The position numbers were made by a program, and so were the translations under genes. From Acidimicrobiia bacterium (GTDB lineage Bacteria; Actinomycetota; Acidimicrobiia; IMCC26256; PALSA-555), in the NCBI GenBank assembly GCA_035948415.1, contig DASZJD010000084.1:1-60115 (forward strand): a stretch of 60,115 nt of DNA, written 5' to 3'. Below the pieces are notes generated by a model. It ran no database searches and was not told where the DNA came from. It saw only the letters and a program-made list of their open reading frames with translations. Numbering within the stretch: the first letter of the stretch is position 1; every line of letters begins with the position of its first letter. This document shows, one piece after another, positions 1 to 8,508 of the stretch.

Positions 1-389
1 GCGAGCCGTGCCGGGCTCGACCCGAACGATGGGCGGTCACCAGGAGCACGCAGACGCGCATCCAGGGCGTCAGGCGTCGCATGGAGCCAGAAGACGAAGG
101 CGTCCGACCGGAGGCGGGCACGGGCGCGTGGGGCCGTCACAACGGACGCCGCGGCCGCCACAACGTCTGGGCCCTCGCGCGCCAAGTTCTCCAGCAGAAT
201 GTCGACCTCGCGCTCGTGGAGTCGAGCCGCGCCCTCATCGATCGCGATCGCCCCGGCCGTGCGGCCCTCACGATCCACCAACCCCTCGTCGTTGTCCCTG
301 AATGGCCAACCGAGGCTCGCCGCCACGAGACGCCCCACAGTGCTCTTACCGGCACCCATGGTACCGACGAGGACGACATGGCGTTCCAA
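1..389 (-). CDS. Shikimate-kinase-like P-loop kinase, C-terminus cut by window edge
   Basis: The reverse strand reads open from 389 to the window edge with no ATG at the front. The protein opens LERHVVLVGTMGAGKST, a Walker A loop (GTMGAGKS) of the shikimate kinase fold, followed by FRDNDEGLVDREGRTAG and HEREVDILLENLAREGPDVV, which match the substrate-side aspartate region and the ExxxLxxL helix of shikimate kinases. TTG at 389 is chosen because a GGGAG Shine-Dalgarno sequence lies 6 bases upstream; a second TTG at 395 directly abuts it, and an in-frame TGA sits just beyond. The usual GGG strand of shikimate kinase is AAAASV here, so the substrate may differ. About 129 residues are visible; the end is missing. 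No aro genes are nearby to support a pathway role. Confidence 0.6.
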   Translation of the reverse strand, partial: MERHVVLVGTMGAGKSTVGRLVAASLGWPFRDNDEGLVDREGRTAGAIAIDEGAARLHEREVDILLENLAREGPDVVAAAASVVTAPRARARLRSDAFVFWLHATPDALDARLRAPGDRPSFGSSPARL

Positions 390-471
390 CTTCAACTCCC
401 GCGCGAGTCACACCGGATGGGCCCTTGCACGGCGGCGATGACCTCACGCCGACGTGACCACCCCTTGTTCG

Positions 472-675
472 TCAACCAGTGACCGGGATCCTGCACTCAT
501 CTTGCCATCGGCCGGAGAACTCGGTAGACGTCGCTTCCCGCTCCGCTTCGGGACTCCGAGAACCAACGGATCGAGGCGCGAACAAGGCACCAACGGCACC
601 GGCACCCGGTCGTGCATACATGGGACTCAAGATGACTGGCGTCAGATCCTCAATCAGCTTCTTGTGCAGTGCCAT
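472..675 (-). CDS. Small ORF (67 aa) of unknown function behind a strong RBS
   Basis: A 67-residue frame starting MALHKKLIEDLTPVIL lies 17 bases downstream of the membrane-protein gene on the same strand. Its main support is an AAGGAG ribosome site 8 bases before the ATG, stronger than most in the window. The first 25 residues look protein-like; the rest is rich in Arg, Ser and Gly and unlike a folded domain. It could be the start of a longer gene that has been frameshifted or truncated, in keeping with the decayed character of this edge. No family is recognised. Confidence 0.35.
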   Translation of the reverse strand: MALHKKLIEDLTPVILSPMYARPGAGAVGALFAPRSVGSRSPEAEREATSTEFSGRWQDECRIPVTG

Positions 676-692
676 CCCTCACTCCTTACGGC

Positions 693-1442
693 TTATGCCA
701 TCGCCGGGACGGCGGTGGTGTGCGTACGTTCGGGTAGGAGCAGCACGGCACCGACAAGGAAGGCCATGCCACCGAGGAACGTCCCCAAGTTCATCAGGGC
801 GACGTTCCGGGGCTGGTCGCTCGCGGGGACGATGTGCGACGCAGCGGCCGAGACGCCGAACGCGATCGATCCGGCCAGATTGAGCCCGGCAATCCACCAC
901 GACAAGACGCGCGGACGCCACGACCACCGACAGTGCGACACCTCGGCCCACGCGAGCCAGCTCGCGACAAGGAAGCACAACGACCCGACGACGTCGGGTC
1001 TCCACACGAGACGATTGGTCTGTGTCGCTGAGAGCTGGTGGGACATCGCCGCAAGCGTGCTGCGGTTGAAAAATAACGTGCCGGCGAGCTGCACGAGAGT
1101 CGCCCACCAGTCGATGCGTCGGGGCTCCCATATCAACCAACGACGGTCTGCTCCCGTGTCGCCAGACAGGCTGCCGGGCGCATTCCCGACCTCGAAGTAC
1201 TGCAGACATGCGGCGCTCGTGAAGAAGAGCGATCCAATGAAGAACGTGATGCCGTCGCCTGCTCCCCCGACAGCGTCTACGTACCCTGGCGCGGCACCAA
1301 GCACGAAGCACAGCGACCCGAACGCGAACAGAATGCCGATCCACCAGCCGATCGCTCCCGGAGCCCACCATGTCGAGCCGCTCCCCTGGTCGAGCAATGA
1401 GTGCAGCTTCCGCTGTTCTCGCGACGTCCCAGTGTTATTCAT
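693..1442 (-). CDS. Six-helix integral membrane protein, uncharacterised
   Basis: A 249-residue protein with about six hydrophobic segments (roughly residues 26-58, 65-90, 115-138, 152-172, 182-206 and 216-240), many with Trp-Trp or Trp-rich edges. Aromatic-rich pairs of helices such as SLCFVLGAAPGYVDAV and DGITFFIGSLFFTSAA suggest an internal duplication and recall YrhK-like membrane proteins, but this is only a resemblance. The ATG at 1442 starts MNNTGTSREQRKLHSL. The frame stays open upstream, but that stretch is Arg-rich and lacks protein character. A small same-strand ORF follows after 17 bases. Substrate and role are unknown. Confidence 0.7.
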   Translation of the reverse strand: MNNTGTSREQRKLHSLLDQGSGSTWWAPGAIGWWIGILFAFGSLCFVLGAAPGYVDAVGGAGDGITFFIGSLFFTSAACLQYFEVGNAPGSLSGDTGADRRWLIWEPRRIDWWATLVQLAGTLFFNRSTLAAMSHQLSATQTNRLVWRPDVVGSLCFLVASWLAWAEVSHCRWSWRPRVLSWWIAGLNLAGSIAFGVSAAASHIVPASDQPRNVALMNLGTFLGGMAFLVGAVLLLPERTHTTAVPAMA

Positions 1443-2107
1443 AACATCAGGACGCAGGAAACTGGCGAGTGACGAACGGGCCCGGCTGCGCCTCGTCAGG
1501 GCGCGTCCGGCCGGTCGGAGCCTCGGCTGCCGACAGCCGGGGGGCACTCTCTTCAGTCGATGTGTTCGTAGTTCACCGCGCCGCGGTCGAGCCTCCGGGA
1601 CGCATTCATACCCCCGCAGACTGTGGCACAACTGTGGAGCCCGAACCAGATCCCAGTTCGCGTACCGCCGCGTGGGCATTGCGGTTCCGTCAGGCGATGT
1701 GGCAGTGGATCATGCGTGATTGCTCCGAGTGGGAGTGCTGGTCGGTGCTGTCGAGGGCGAGATAGCACAGGCGGCGAATTGGGCTTCGACGCGGTTGGGC
1801 CAGCTCGCATAGAGCGGGATGTAAGCGAACTTGAACCATCCCAGGGCGGTTCAGTAGGGGAACGCGCCTGCGGCGAGTATGTGGTTGGGGACTTTCATTG
1901 ACGGCTGTGCGATCGAAGGGACAAACTCAAGGGCGCCATTCGGCCTATAAGTGTGTTCGTCTTCCTGGCCTCTGGACCCCGGGCTGGGCCGTCAGCAGTG
2001 GAGGCGGAGGCATGCCTGGCGGTCATCGCGACCACTTACATTTGACTCAGCCGGCTCAGCGTTTCCGCACTGGCTCGCCGCACGAAGAAGGCAAGGCAGC
2101 AAGCCCA
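1443..2107. other. Gene-free stretch at a decayed region edge
   Basis: About 660 bases in which no frame on either strand has convincing protein character. Short open frames exist but are compositionally random and lack ribosome sites. Together with the broken regulator that follows, this looks like eroded former coding DNA. No tRNA, repeat or transposase remnant was recognised. Confidence 0.5.
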
Positions 2108-2510
2108 CGGTTGCTCAACACCAAACTCGAGCCACCTCCCCTGCCGGCACATGTGGTTCGTTTCTTCGGGCACCGCTTTCACCGCGCCTGGCGGGTCGCG
2201 CTTCTCACCGGCGGTCCCGGCGCCGGCAAGACCCTCGCTGCTCGACATCGTTCGAACAGGCCACCGGTTCCCTCGCAGGGTGGCTCACGCTCGAGTCGAG
2301 TGATGACAATCCAGCGCGGTTCTGGCGTTACGTCGTGGCCATGCTCGAGGGCGCGGCGGACGCTGAGTTCCCGGAAGTTAGCGCGCCCGTCTAAGTCGAG
2401 TGCCGAGGATCAATTCTTGTTGGCCTTGCCGAACGAAATCGCAGCCCTCGCCACCAAAGTGCTTCTGGTACTCGACGACCTCCACGATCCGCGTCCCAGT
2501 CAGTTTCAGG
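2108..2510 (+). pseudogene. Frameshifted remnant of a MalT-like LuxR-family ATP-dependent regulator
   Basis: Three pieces in two frames line up with the N-terminal nucleotide-binding region of large MalT/LuxR-type regulators. From 2108, one frame gives RLLNTKLEPPPLP and then LLTGGPGAGKTLAARH (the Walker A loop, Lys codon at 2228). From about 2270 to 2390 a different frame gives AGWLTLESSDDNPARFWRYV, the typical W-x-S-L-D..ND..RFW-YV segment. From about 2408 the first frame resumes with LLALPNEIAAL and VLLVLDDLH (Walker B). At least two frameshifts interrupt it, and the ~600 residues of TPR and LuxR HTH expected downstream are absent, replaced by the sulfatase gene. It is a dead gene unless these are assembly errors. 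Confidence 0.65.
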
Positions 2511-2576
2511 CAGCTTGCCTTCTTCCTATCCGCCGACCCCCAAGTCCAAATGAACTGACCCAAAGGGAGTGTCGTA

Positions 2577-4103
2577 GTGGCTGAGAAACGACCAAACATC
2601 CTGGTTCTGTTCGGCGATGACATCGGCTGGTGGAACATCAGCTACAACAGCCGTGGCCAGATGGGCTACCACACGCCGAACATCGACCGCATAGCCAACG
2701 AGGGCATCGCCTTCACCGACTACTACGGACAGCAGAGCTGCACGGCGGGACGGGCTGCGTTCATCACGGGGCAGAATCCGATCCGTACGGGACTGACGAA
2801 GGTCGGCATGCCCGGGGCCGACGTCGGCTTGCAAGCCGAAGACCCGACCATCGCCGAGATGCTCAAGCCGCTTGGCTACGCGACCGGCCAGTTCGGCAAG
2901 AACCACCTAGGCGACAAGAATGCGTACCTGCCGACCGCGCATGGGTTCGACGAGTTCTTCGGCAACCTCTATCACCTGAACGCAGAAGAGGAGCCGGAAC
3001 TTCCGGACTATCCCACGGACCCGTCCTTCAGGGAACGCTTCGGACCACGAGGCGTCATGCACAGCTGGGCGACCGATACCGAAGACCCGACCGACGATCC
3101 ACGATGGGGCAAGGTCGGCAAGCAGAAGATCGAGAACACGGGTCCGCTCACGATCGAGCGCATGGGAACCGTCGACGACGAGATCACCGAAGCCGCGTTG
3201 GGATGGATCGACAAGACACACCAGGAAGGGAAGCCGTTCTTTCTCTGGTACAACACGACGGCCATGCACTTTCGCACCCATATCACCGAAAAGACGCGGG
3301 GAAAGAGCGACGGACAAGGCGATTATGCCGACCGGATGGTCGAGCACGACGAGAACATCGGCAAGATGCTCGACAAGCTCGACGAACTCGGCATTGCCGA
3401 AGAGACCATCGTCATCTATACCACCGACAACGGGCCGCACTACAACAGCTGGCCCGACGGCGGAATCACCCCATTCGCGCACGAGAAGGACACAAACTGG
3501 GAAGGCGCGTGGCGCGTGCCCGCGTTTGTGCGTTGGCCTGCAAAGCTCGAGGCGGGCACTGTGCTCAACGGCATTGTCACCCACCAGGACTGGGCGGTGA
3601 CGCTCCTCGCTGCCGCCGGAGTGCCCGATATCAAGGACAAGCTCCTCCACGGCTACGAGATGGACAGCAAGACTTTCAAGGTCCACCTCGACGGATGGAA
3701 CATGCTCCCGTACTTCATGGGAGACGTCGCTGACAGCCCGCGTCCGTTCTTCTTCTACTTCAGCGACGACGGAGACGTCATCGCAGTCCGCTTCGGGGAC
3801 TGGAAGATGACGTTGAGGGAGCAGCGTGCCAAGCAGCTGAGCTGCTGGATCGAGCCGTTCGTACCGTTGCGCATCCCGCACATTTTCAACCTTCGGCGCG
3901 ACCCCTTTGAACGCGCACTCGAGAACTCGAACACCTACTACGACTGGATGCTCTCCCACGCCTTCCTGCTCTACGAGATGCAGGCGATCGTGGCCGGGCA
4001 AGCTCAGGAGTTCACCGAGTTCCCGCCGCGCCAGAGGCCAGCTTCGTTCAATTTGGACGCGGTGATGGCACAGGTCACGACGGCATTGACCGAGCACCAC
4101 TAG
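2577..4103 (+). CDS. Sulfatase (arylsulfatase family), formylglycine-dependent
   Basis: A 508-residue alkaline-phosphatase-fold sulfatase that would hydrolyse a sulfate ester. The N-terminus RPNILVLFGDDIGWW supplies the Asp-Asp calcium ligands (residues 14-15). The modification motif is C55-T-A-G-R, the CxAxR variant of the usual CxPxR, in which Cys is converted to formylglycine. TTDNGPHYNSWPDGG holds further metal and sulfate ligands. The GTG start follows an AAAGGGAG ribosome site. No signal peptide is visible, so the enzyme may be cytoplasmic. No sulfatase-maturing enzyme lies in the window. It sits directly after the broken LuxR-type gene, and a GC-rich hairpin follows it. The substrate cannot be read from the sequence. 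Confidence 0.9.
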   Translation: MAEKRPNILVLFGDDIGWWNISYNSRGQMGYHTPNIDRIANEGIAFTDYYGQQSCTAGRAAFITGQNPIRTGLTKVGMPGADVGLQAEDPTIAEMLKPLGYATGQFGKNHLGDKNAYLPTAHGFDEFFGNLYHLNAEEEPELPDYPTDPSFRERFGPRGVMHSWATDTEDPTDDPRWGKVGKQKIENTGPLTIERMGTVDDEITEAALGWIDKTHQEGKPFFLWYNTTAMHFRTHITEKTRGKSDGQGDYADRMVEHDENIGKMLDKLDELGIAEETIVIYTTDNGPHYNSWPDGGITPFAHEKDTNWEGAWRVPAFVRWPAKLEAGTVLNGIVTHQDWAVTLLAAAGVPDIKDKLLHGYEMDSKTFKVHLDGWNMLPYFMGDVADSPRPFFFYFSDDGDVIAVRFGDWKMTLREQRAKQLSCWIEPFVPLRIPHIFNLRRDPFERALENSNTYYDWMLSHAFLLYEMQAIVAGQAQEFTEFPPRQRPASFNLDAVMAQVTTALTEHH

Positions 4104-4147
4104 CTAGGCCGTCGGACAGAAGTGACACCAAGTGGCTTTACTCGAAC

Positions 4148-4168
4148 TGGCGGCCCGGCAGGCCGCCA
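4148..4168 (+). terminator. Hairpin after the sulfatase gene
   Basis: TGGCGGCC and GGCCGCCA form a perfect 8-base stem around a 5-base loop 45 bases after the sulfatase stop. There is no T-run, as is common in high-GC actinobacteria, so terminator function is inferred from position and stem strength only. Confidence 0.45.
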
Positions 4169-4278
4169 AACACCAGTGCGTGGACTCTCGTCGTCGGGGA
4201 CCGTCGAAATTGATGGGATGCTGATGGGATCCGGTCGGCGCGTCCGTGCGGGAAAGCCCCGCTGACGTGCGAGGATAG

Positions 4279-4995
4279 GTGGGGACTGTCAGCGCGATCC
4301 TCTTCGACTTCTACGGAACGCTCGCCGAGGCGACCCAGTGGGTCTCCATCGACGTGGTGCTCGCCGAGCACGGGTACGAGCTCCCGGTTGACGTTCGGGA
4401 CCGGTGGTGGAACGACGGCATCGACGGGATCGAGCACCTCGAGCATTCCCATAGCCGTGACCACTACGTGGCCTGGCAACGCGAGCGGCTCCTCGGGATG
4501 CTCTCCGAGACGGACGTGCACCCGGGCGAGTACGAGGTGATCCTCGAGAAGCTGCGCCAGGGGACCGAGACGAGGGTGCTCGAGCCGTACCCCGACGCGC
4601 ACCCGGTGCTCGATGCACTCCGCCGCTGCGGCACCGCCCTCGCGATCTGTTCGAACTGGGACTGGGACCTGCTCGACGCACTCGAGGAGGTGGGGGTGCG
4701 AGACCGCGTCGACGTGGTCGTGTCGTCGGCGTGGGCCGGCGCTCGGAAGCCTCACCCACGGATCTTCGAGCACACCCTGGACAAGCTCGGTGTCGGTGCT
4801 GCCGACGCACTGTTCGTGGGCGACACCTGGGGGCCCGACGTCGTCGGTCCTCGGGCCGTCGGGATGACGGCCCTGTACCTTCGGCGGGAGGGCCGTTGGC
4901 CCGACGACGCCGCACCCGACGACCCGGCGGCCGAAGGGGTCCCGTCAGCCCCCGACCTCACCGCCGTGCTCGACCTCGTGGAGGAGGGGGCATGA
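4279..4995 (+). CDS. HAD-superfamily hydrolase
   Basis: A 238-residue haloacid-dehalogenase-type phosphohydrolase. Motif I is ILFDFYGTLAE, motif II is ICSNWDWD, the motif III lysine is in ARKPHPRIFE, and motif IV is FVGDTWGPDV; a helical cap lies between motifs I and II. The second Asp of the usual DxD is Tyr here (DFYGT), so phosphatase activity is uncertain and a haloacid-dehalogenase-like reaction is possible. GTG at 4279 is used. The stop overlaps the ATG of the aldehyde dehydrogenase by four bases, so the two are translationally coupled. The shared substrate is not evident. Confidence 0.85.
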   Translation: MGTVSAILFDFYGTLAEATQWVSIDVVLAEHGYELPVDVRDRWWNDGIDGIEHLEHSHSRDHYVAWQRERLLGMLSETDVHPGEYEVILEKLRQGTETRVLEPYPDAHPVLDALRRCGTALAICSNWDWDLLDALEEVGVRDRVDVVVSSAWAGARKPHPRIFEHTLDKLGVGAADALFVGDTWGPDVVGPRAVGMTALYLRREGRWPDDAAPDDPAAEGVPSAPDLTAVLDLVEEGA

Positions 4996-6389
4996 CCACC
5001 GCCACCAGCACGCGCGCCCGGCTCGACCTACCCGACACCGTGGCCCGGCTGCGGGCCACCTTCGAGTCGGGACGGACCCGACCGCTCCGCTGGCGCCGCG
5101 ACCAGCTCGAGGCCCTGCGGGCCATGCTCGTCGAGCGCGAGGCCGACCTGCTCGCGGCGCTGAAGGCGGACCTCGGGAAGCCCCCGACCGAGGCGTGGGC
5201 CACCGACGTGGGGTTCGTGATCAGCGAGATCACCCACGCCCTGCGACACCTCCGAGCGTGGTCCCGTCCGGAGCGGGTCTGGGCCCCGATGGTCACCCGA
5301 CCGGCGTCGGCCCGCATCGTTCGCGAGCCGGTCGGCGTGGCGCTCGTGATCGCACCCTGGAACTACCCGGTCCAGCTGCTGCTCTCGCCGCTCGTCGGCG
5401 CCCTCGCGGCCGGGAACTGCGTGGTCGGCAAGCCCTCCGAGGTCGCCCCGGCCACCGCCGCCGCGCTGGCGGAGCTGCTCCCGAAGTACCTCGACACCGA
5501 CGCCGTCGCCGTCGTCGAAGGTGGCGTCGCCGAGACCCAGGCGCTCCTCGCGCAGCGATTCGACTACATCTTCTATACGGGCAACGGTCGTGTGGGGCGG
5601 ATCGTCATGGAGGCGGCCGCCCGGCACCTCACGCCGGTGACCCTCGAACTCGGCGGCAAGAGCCCAGTCATCGTCGACGACGACACCGATCTCGCCGTCG
5701 CGGCGCGTCGCGTCGCGTGGGGCAAGTACCTCAACGCGGGACAGACCTGCATCGCGCCCGACTACGCGCTGGTCGTCAAGGGCCGCGAGGACCAGTTCGT
5801 CGAGCACGTGCGTCGCGCCATCTTCGACTTCTACGGTGCCGACCCGAAGGCGAGCCCGGACTACGGGCGCATCGTGAACGACCAGCACCTGCGCCGGCTG
5901 GCCGGTCTCCTCGAAGGTGGCCAGCCGACCGTCGGCGGCGGCGTGGACGAGGCGGATCGCTACGTCGCCCCCACAGTCCTGCAGCGAGTCCGCGAGGACG
6001 CGCCGGTGCTCCAAGACGAGATCTTCGGCCCGATCCTCCCCGTGGTGCCCGTCGACGACGTGGATGCGGCCGTCGCCTACGTGAACGCGCACGAGAAGCC
6101 TCTGGCGCTCTACCTCTTCACCCGCTCGCACGCCACGCGGGACCGGGTGCTCGAGCAGACGACGTCTGGCGGCGTGGCGGTGAACGCCACCATGTACCAG
6201 GTCGCGGTCCCGGGGCTGCCGTTCGGGGGCGTCGGGCCGAGCGGCATGGGCGCGTACCACGGCAAGGCCAGCTTCGACACCTTCAGCCACGCCAAGAGCG
6301 TGCTCCGCAAGCCGGGGAAGCCCGACCCCGCGCTGGCCTATCCGCCGTACACGGCCACGAAGGACCGGCTGATCCGTCGGTTCCTGTAG
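4992..6389 (+). CDS. NAD(P)-dependent aldehyde dehydrogenase (class 3 type)
   Basis: A 465-residue aldehyde dehydrogenase oxidising an aldehyde to its acid. Visible hallmarks are APWNYPVQLLLSPLVGALAAG in the cofactor-binding region (seen in class 3 and coniferyl/fatty aldehyde dehydrogenases), LELGGKSP with the general-base Glu, and NAGQTCIAPDY with the nucleophilic Cys. At about 465 residues it is at the short class 3 length. The ATG at 4992 overlaps the HAD gene stop; longer upstream frame is shadow coding over the HAD gene. It ends 29 bases before the convergent GGDEF gene, with the palindrome CGCTCGCGAGCG at 6401-6412 between them. Confidence 0.92.
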   Translation: MTTATSTRARLDLPDTVARLRATFESGRTRPLRWRRDQLEALRAMLVEREADLLAALKADLGKPPTEAWATDVGFVISEITHALRHLRAWSRPERVWAPMVTRPASARIVREPVGVALVIAPWNYPVQLLLSPLVGALAAGNCVVGKPSEVAPATAAALAELLPKYLDTDAVAVVEGGVAETQALLAQRFDYIFYTGNGRVGRIVMEAAARHLTPVTLELGGKSPVIVDDDTDLAVAARRVAWGKYLNAGQTCIAPDYALVVKGREDQFVEHVRRAIFDFYGADPKASPDYGRIVNDQHLRRLAGLLEGGQPTVGGGVDEADRYVAPTVLQRVREDAPVLQDEIFGPILPVVPVDDVDAAVAYVNAHEKPLALYLFTRSHATRDRVLEQTTSGGVAVNATMYQVAVPGLPFGGVGPSGMGAYHGKASFDTFSHAKSVLRKPGKPDPALAYPPYTATKDRLIRRFL

Positions 6390-6418
6390 CGACCGCCCAC
6401 GCTCGCGAGCGACGCGGG

Positions 6419-8014
6419 TCAGTGCGCCGAGCGACGGTCGCGCTTGGCCGCGTACATCGCCGCGTCGGCCGCCGAGACGAGCGCGTCGGCCGTGGCCTCA
6501 CGCCGCCCCGCGTACGCCACGCCGACGCTGGCGCGGAGCTCGATCGGCGAACCCCCGATCCGGAGCTGACCCTGGACCGCCGCCGCGATGCGATCCGTGA
6601 TCGTCTTGGCCTCGTCGGCCCCGGCCACGTCAGGGCACACGACGAGGAACTCGTCGCCGCCGAGCCGGCCGACGAAGTCGCCGTGCCGAACCGCCCGGGT
6701 CAGACGCTCCCCCACGACGATGAGCAGCTCGTCGCCCACCGCGTGCCCGTGCCGGTCGTTCACGGCCTTGAAGTTGTCGAGGTCCACGAAGATCACGGCC
6801 GTGTAGCCGTCGTCGCCCTGGGCGAGCGTCGCCTCGAGCGAGCTCATCACCGTCGCTCGGTTCAGACACCGCGTGAGCATGTCGATCGTCGCTCGTCGTT
6901 CGAGCTCGGCTTGCAGCTGGGCGCTCTCGGTCACGTCCTCGAGCGAGACGATCGCTCCCGTCACCGCCCCCTCGTCGGTGAGGGCACGCACGCGGGCCAG
7001 GCACCGGCGGAGGCTCTGGTCGCCGTGGCGCTGGACCTGGACCTCGAGATCAGCGTCGGCGCCGTCGCCGACGGCGGCCGCGATCGCGGCGCGGAAGGCG
7101 GCCCAGTCGTCGCGAACGACGGCGCCGAACTGCGCGTCGACCGCGTCCGAAGGGGGCTGGCCCAGGATCTCCTCAAGCCGGGCGTTGGTGTACACGACCG
7201 CGCCGTCGCGGTCGATTTGAACCAGCCCGCTCGGGAGCGCCTCCGCGAGGCGTCGGAACAGCTCCTCGCGCTGGCGCAGCGCCTCCTGGGCCCCGACCTC
7301 GTCGGACACGTCGATCATCTCCGCGGCGACGAAGGCCCGGCTCGGGTCGTCGAGGAAGTTGTGGTTCGTGACCTCCAGCCACACCCACGACCCGTCCGAC
7401 CGACGATGGCGAAGCCGGACCCGCGGCCCGTTGTCGCCCGCGGCCAGCATCGCCATCCAGGCCCGAATCGCACGCTCCTGGTCGTCGGGGTGGATCAGCT
7501 CCAGCGACCTGCGGCCGACGAGGTCGTCGGCCGCCCAACCCAGGATCTGGCTCAGGGCCTCGTCGACGTCGACGAACACGGCCGCCTCGTTCTTCCGTGC
7601 CCGCGCCAGCCGAGGCGGCGACGCGTCGACCTCGACGCCCGCGGCGAGGGTCTCACGGGCGCTCGGCCCGATGAGGACGCCGAGGTACACGCCGTGGCGA
7701 TGCCGAGCGTCGAAGTAGTGGACGACGACTCGCTCGTGTGGAGCTGCGGCCAGTCGCACGACCGCTCGGCCCGCGCCCGTCGTCCGCGTCCGCTCCCACG
7801 CCTCGATGATGCGCTCCCAGTCCTCGGGGACGACGAAGTCCATCGCCGAGCGGCCGGGGAGCGTCCCGTGGCCGTTGCGGGTCAAGGAATCGGGGATCGG
7901 GACGAAGATCCCGTCGGCGCCGATGGCGGCGATGAGCGCCGTGGGCTGCTGCTCGAGCAGGGCTTCCCAGCCGACCTCGAGGGCGGCCTCGTCGAACAGG
8001 GGCGGCCCGTCCAT
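6419..8014 (-). CDS. PAS-domain diguanylate cyclase (GGDEF)
   Basis: A 531-residue cytoplasmic signalling protein with no membrane segment. PAS-like regions occupy roughly residues 20-120, 135-245 (ending in a PAC-like DGSWVWLEVTNHNFLDD stretch) and 250-365. A GGDEF domain follows at about 370-531, with the intact GGDEF active site at 452-456 and DLDNFKAVNDRHGHAVGDE before it. The inhibitory I-site RxxD is present as RHGD five residues before GGDEF, so product inhibition by cyclic-di-GMP is expected. No EAL domain is present. The ATG at 8014 is the first start with protein character. The gene stands alone; the sensed signal is unknown. Confidence 0.9.
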   Translation of the reverse strand: MDGPPLFDEAALEVGWEALLEQQPTALIAAIGADGIFVPIPDSLTRNGHGTLPGRSAMDFVVPEDWERIIEAWERTRTTGAGRAVVRLAAAPHERVVVHYFDARHRHGVYLGVLIGPSARETLAAGVEVDASPPRLARARKNEAAVFVDVDEALSQILGWAADDLVGRRSLELIHPDDQERAIRAWMAMLAAGDNGPRVRLRHRRSDGSWVWLEVTNHNFLDDPSRAFVAAEMIDVSDEVGAQEALRQREELFRRLAEALPSGLVQIDRDGAVVYTNARLEEILGQPPSDAVDAQFGAVVRDDWAAFRAAIAAAVGDGADADLEVQVQRHGDQSLRRCLARVRALTDEGAVTGAIVSLEDVTESAQLQAELERRATIDMLTRCLNRATVMSSLEATLAQGDDGYTAVIFVDLDNFKAVNDRHGHAVGDELLIVVGERLTRAVRHGDFVGRLGGDEFLVVCPDVAGADEAKTITDRIAAAVQGQLRIGGSPIELRASVGVAYAGRREATADALVSAADAAMYAAKRDRRSAH

Positions 8015-8121
8015 GGAGGATTCTTCGACCTCGGGGCCGTGCCCCTTGACGCCGAGGAGGCCGGCGCCCGAAGGCCCGAGGACCGGCCCCGGCGGGGGCG
8101 CGGGCGCCGTGCTCGGGGCGG

Positions 8122-8502
8122 TCAGTCGTAGGCGCGCAGCTCGATCGTGTTGTCGTCGGGGTCGCGGACGTAGAGGCTCGTGGCGTACCCGCGGGCGCCG
8201 AACAGCCCGCCGACGGGCCCGTCGCCGACCACGTCGAAGCGTCCCGAGGCGGCGAGCACGCCGAGGTCCGTGGGCTCGAGGACCAGGCAGAGGTGGTCCA
8301 CGTTCACGCCGGAGCGATCGGCGGCGAGGAGGTCGATGATCGTGGCGTCGTCGACGCGCACCGACGGGAACGGGGCGGTGCCGGCCCGCCACTCGTCGAC
8401 GCGAACGGGCTGGAGCCCGAGCTCCTCGACGTACCAGTGGAGCGACCGATCGACGTCCTGGCAGTTCAGGACCACGTGGTCGAGCCCGCGGACGCGCACC
8501 AT
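8122..8502 (-). CDS. VOC-family (glyoxalase/dioxygenase fold) protein
   Basis: A 126-residue vicinal-oxygen-chelate protein. It starts VRGLDHVVLNCQD with the first metal-ligand His, has a central NVDHLCLVLE with the second His, and ends YVRDPDDNTIELRAY with the Glu ligand, so a metal site is complete. Length and spacing fit the single-subunit glyoxalase/bleomycin-resistance type. It begins 6 bases after the acyl-CoA dehydrogenase stop, so it is the third gene of the acyl-CoA synthetase operon. It may act on a CoA-linked or ring-cleavage intermediate, but that is inference from context. Confidence 0.88.
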   Translation of the reverse strand: MVRVRGLDHVVLNCQDVDRSLHWYVEELGLQPVRVDEWRAGTAPFPSVRVDDATIIDLLAADRSGVNVDHLCLVLEPTDLGVLAASGRFDVVGDGPVGGLFGARGYATSLYVRDPDDNTIELRAYD

Positions 8503-8508
8503 CCGCGT

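Noticed and set aside
1443-2107. Short open frames in the left gene-poor stretch as small genes
   Set aside because: They lack ribosome sites, family-like motifs and consistent codon bias; the region is better described as eroded.
6401-6412. CGCTCGCGAGCG as a terminator between the aldehyde dehydrogenase and GGDEF genes
   Set aside because: It is a continuous palindrome without a usable loop; the remaining 3-4 base stem would be weak, so no terminator was called.
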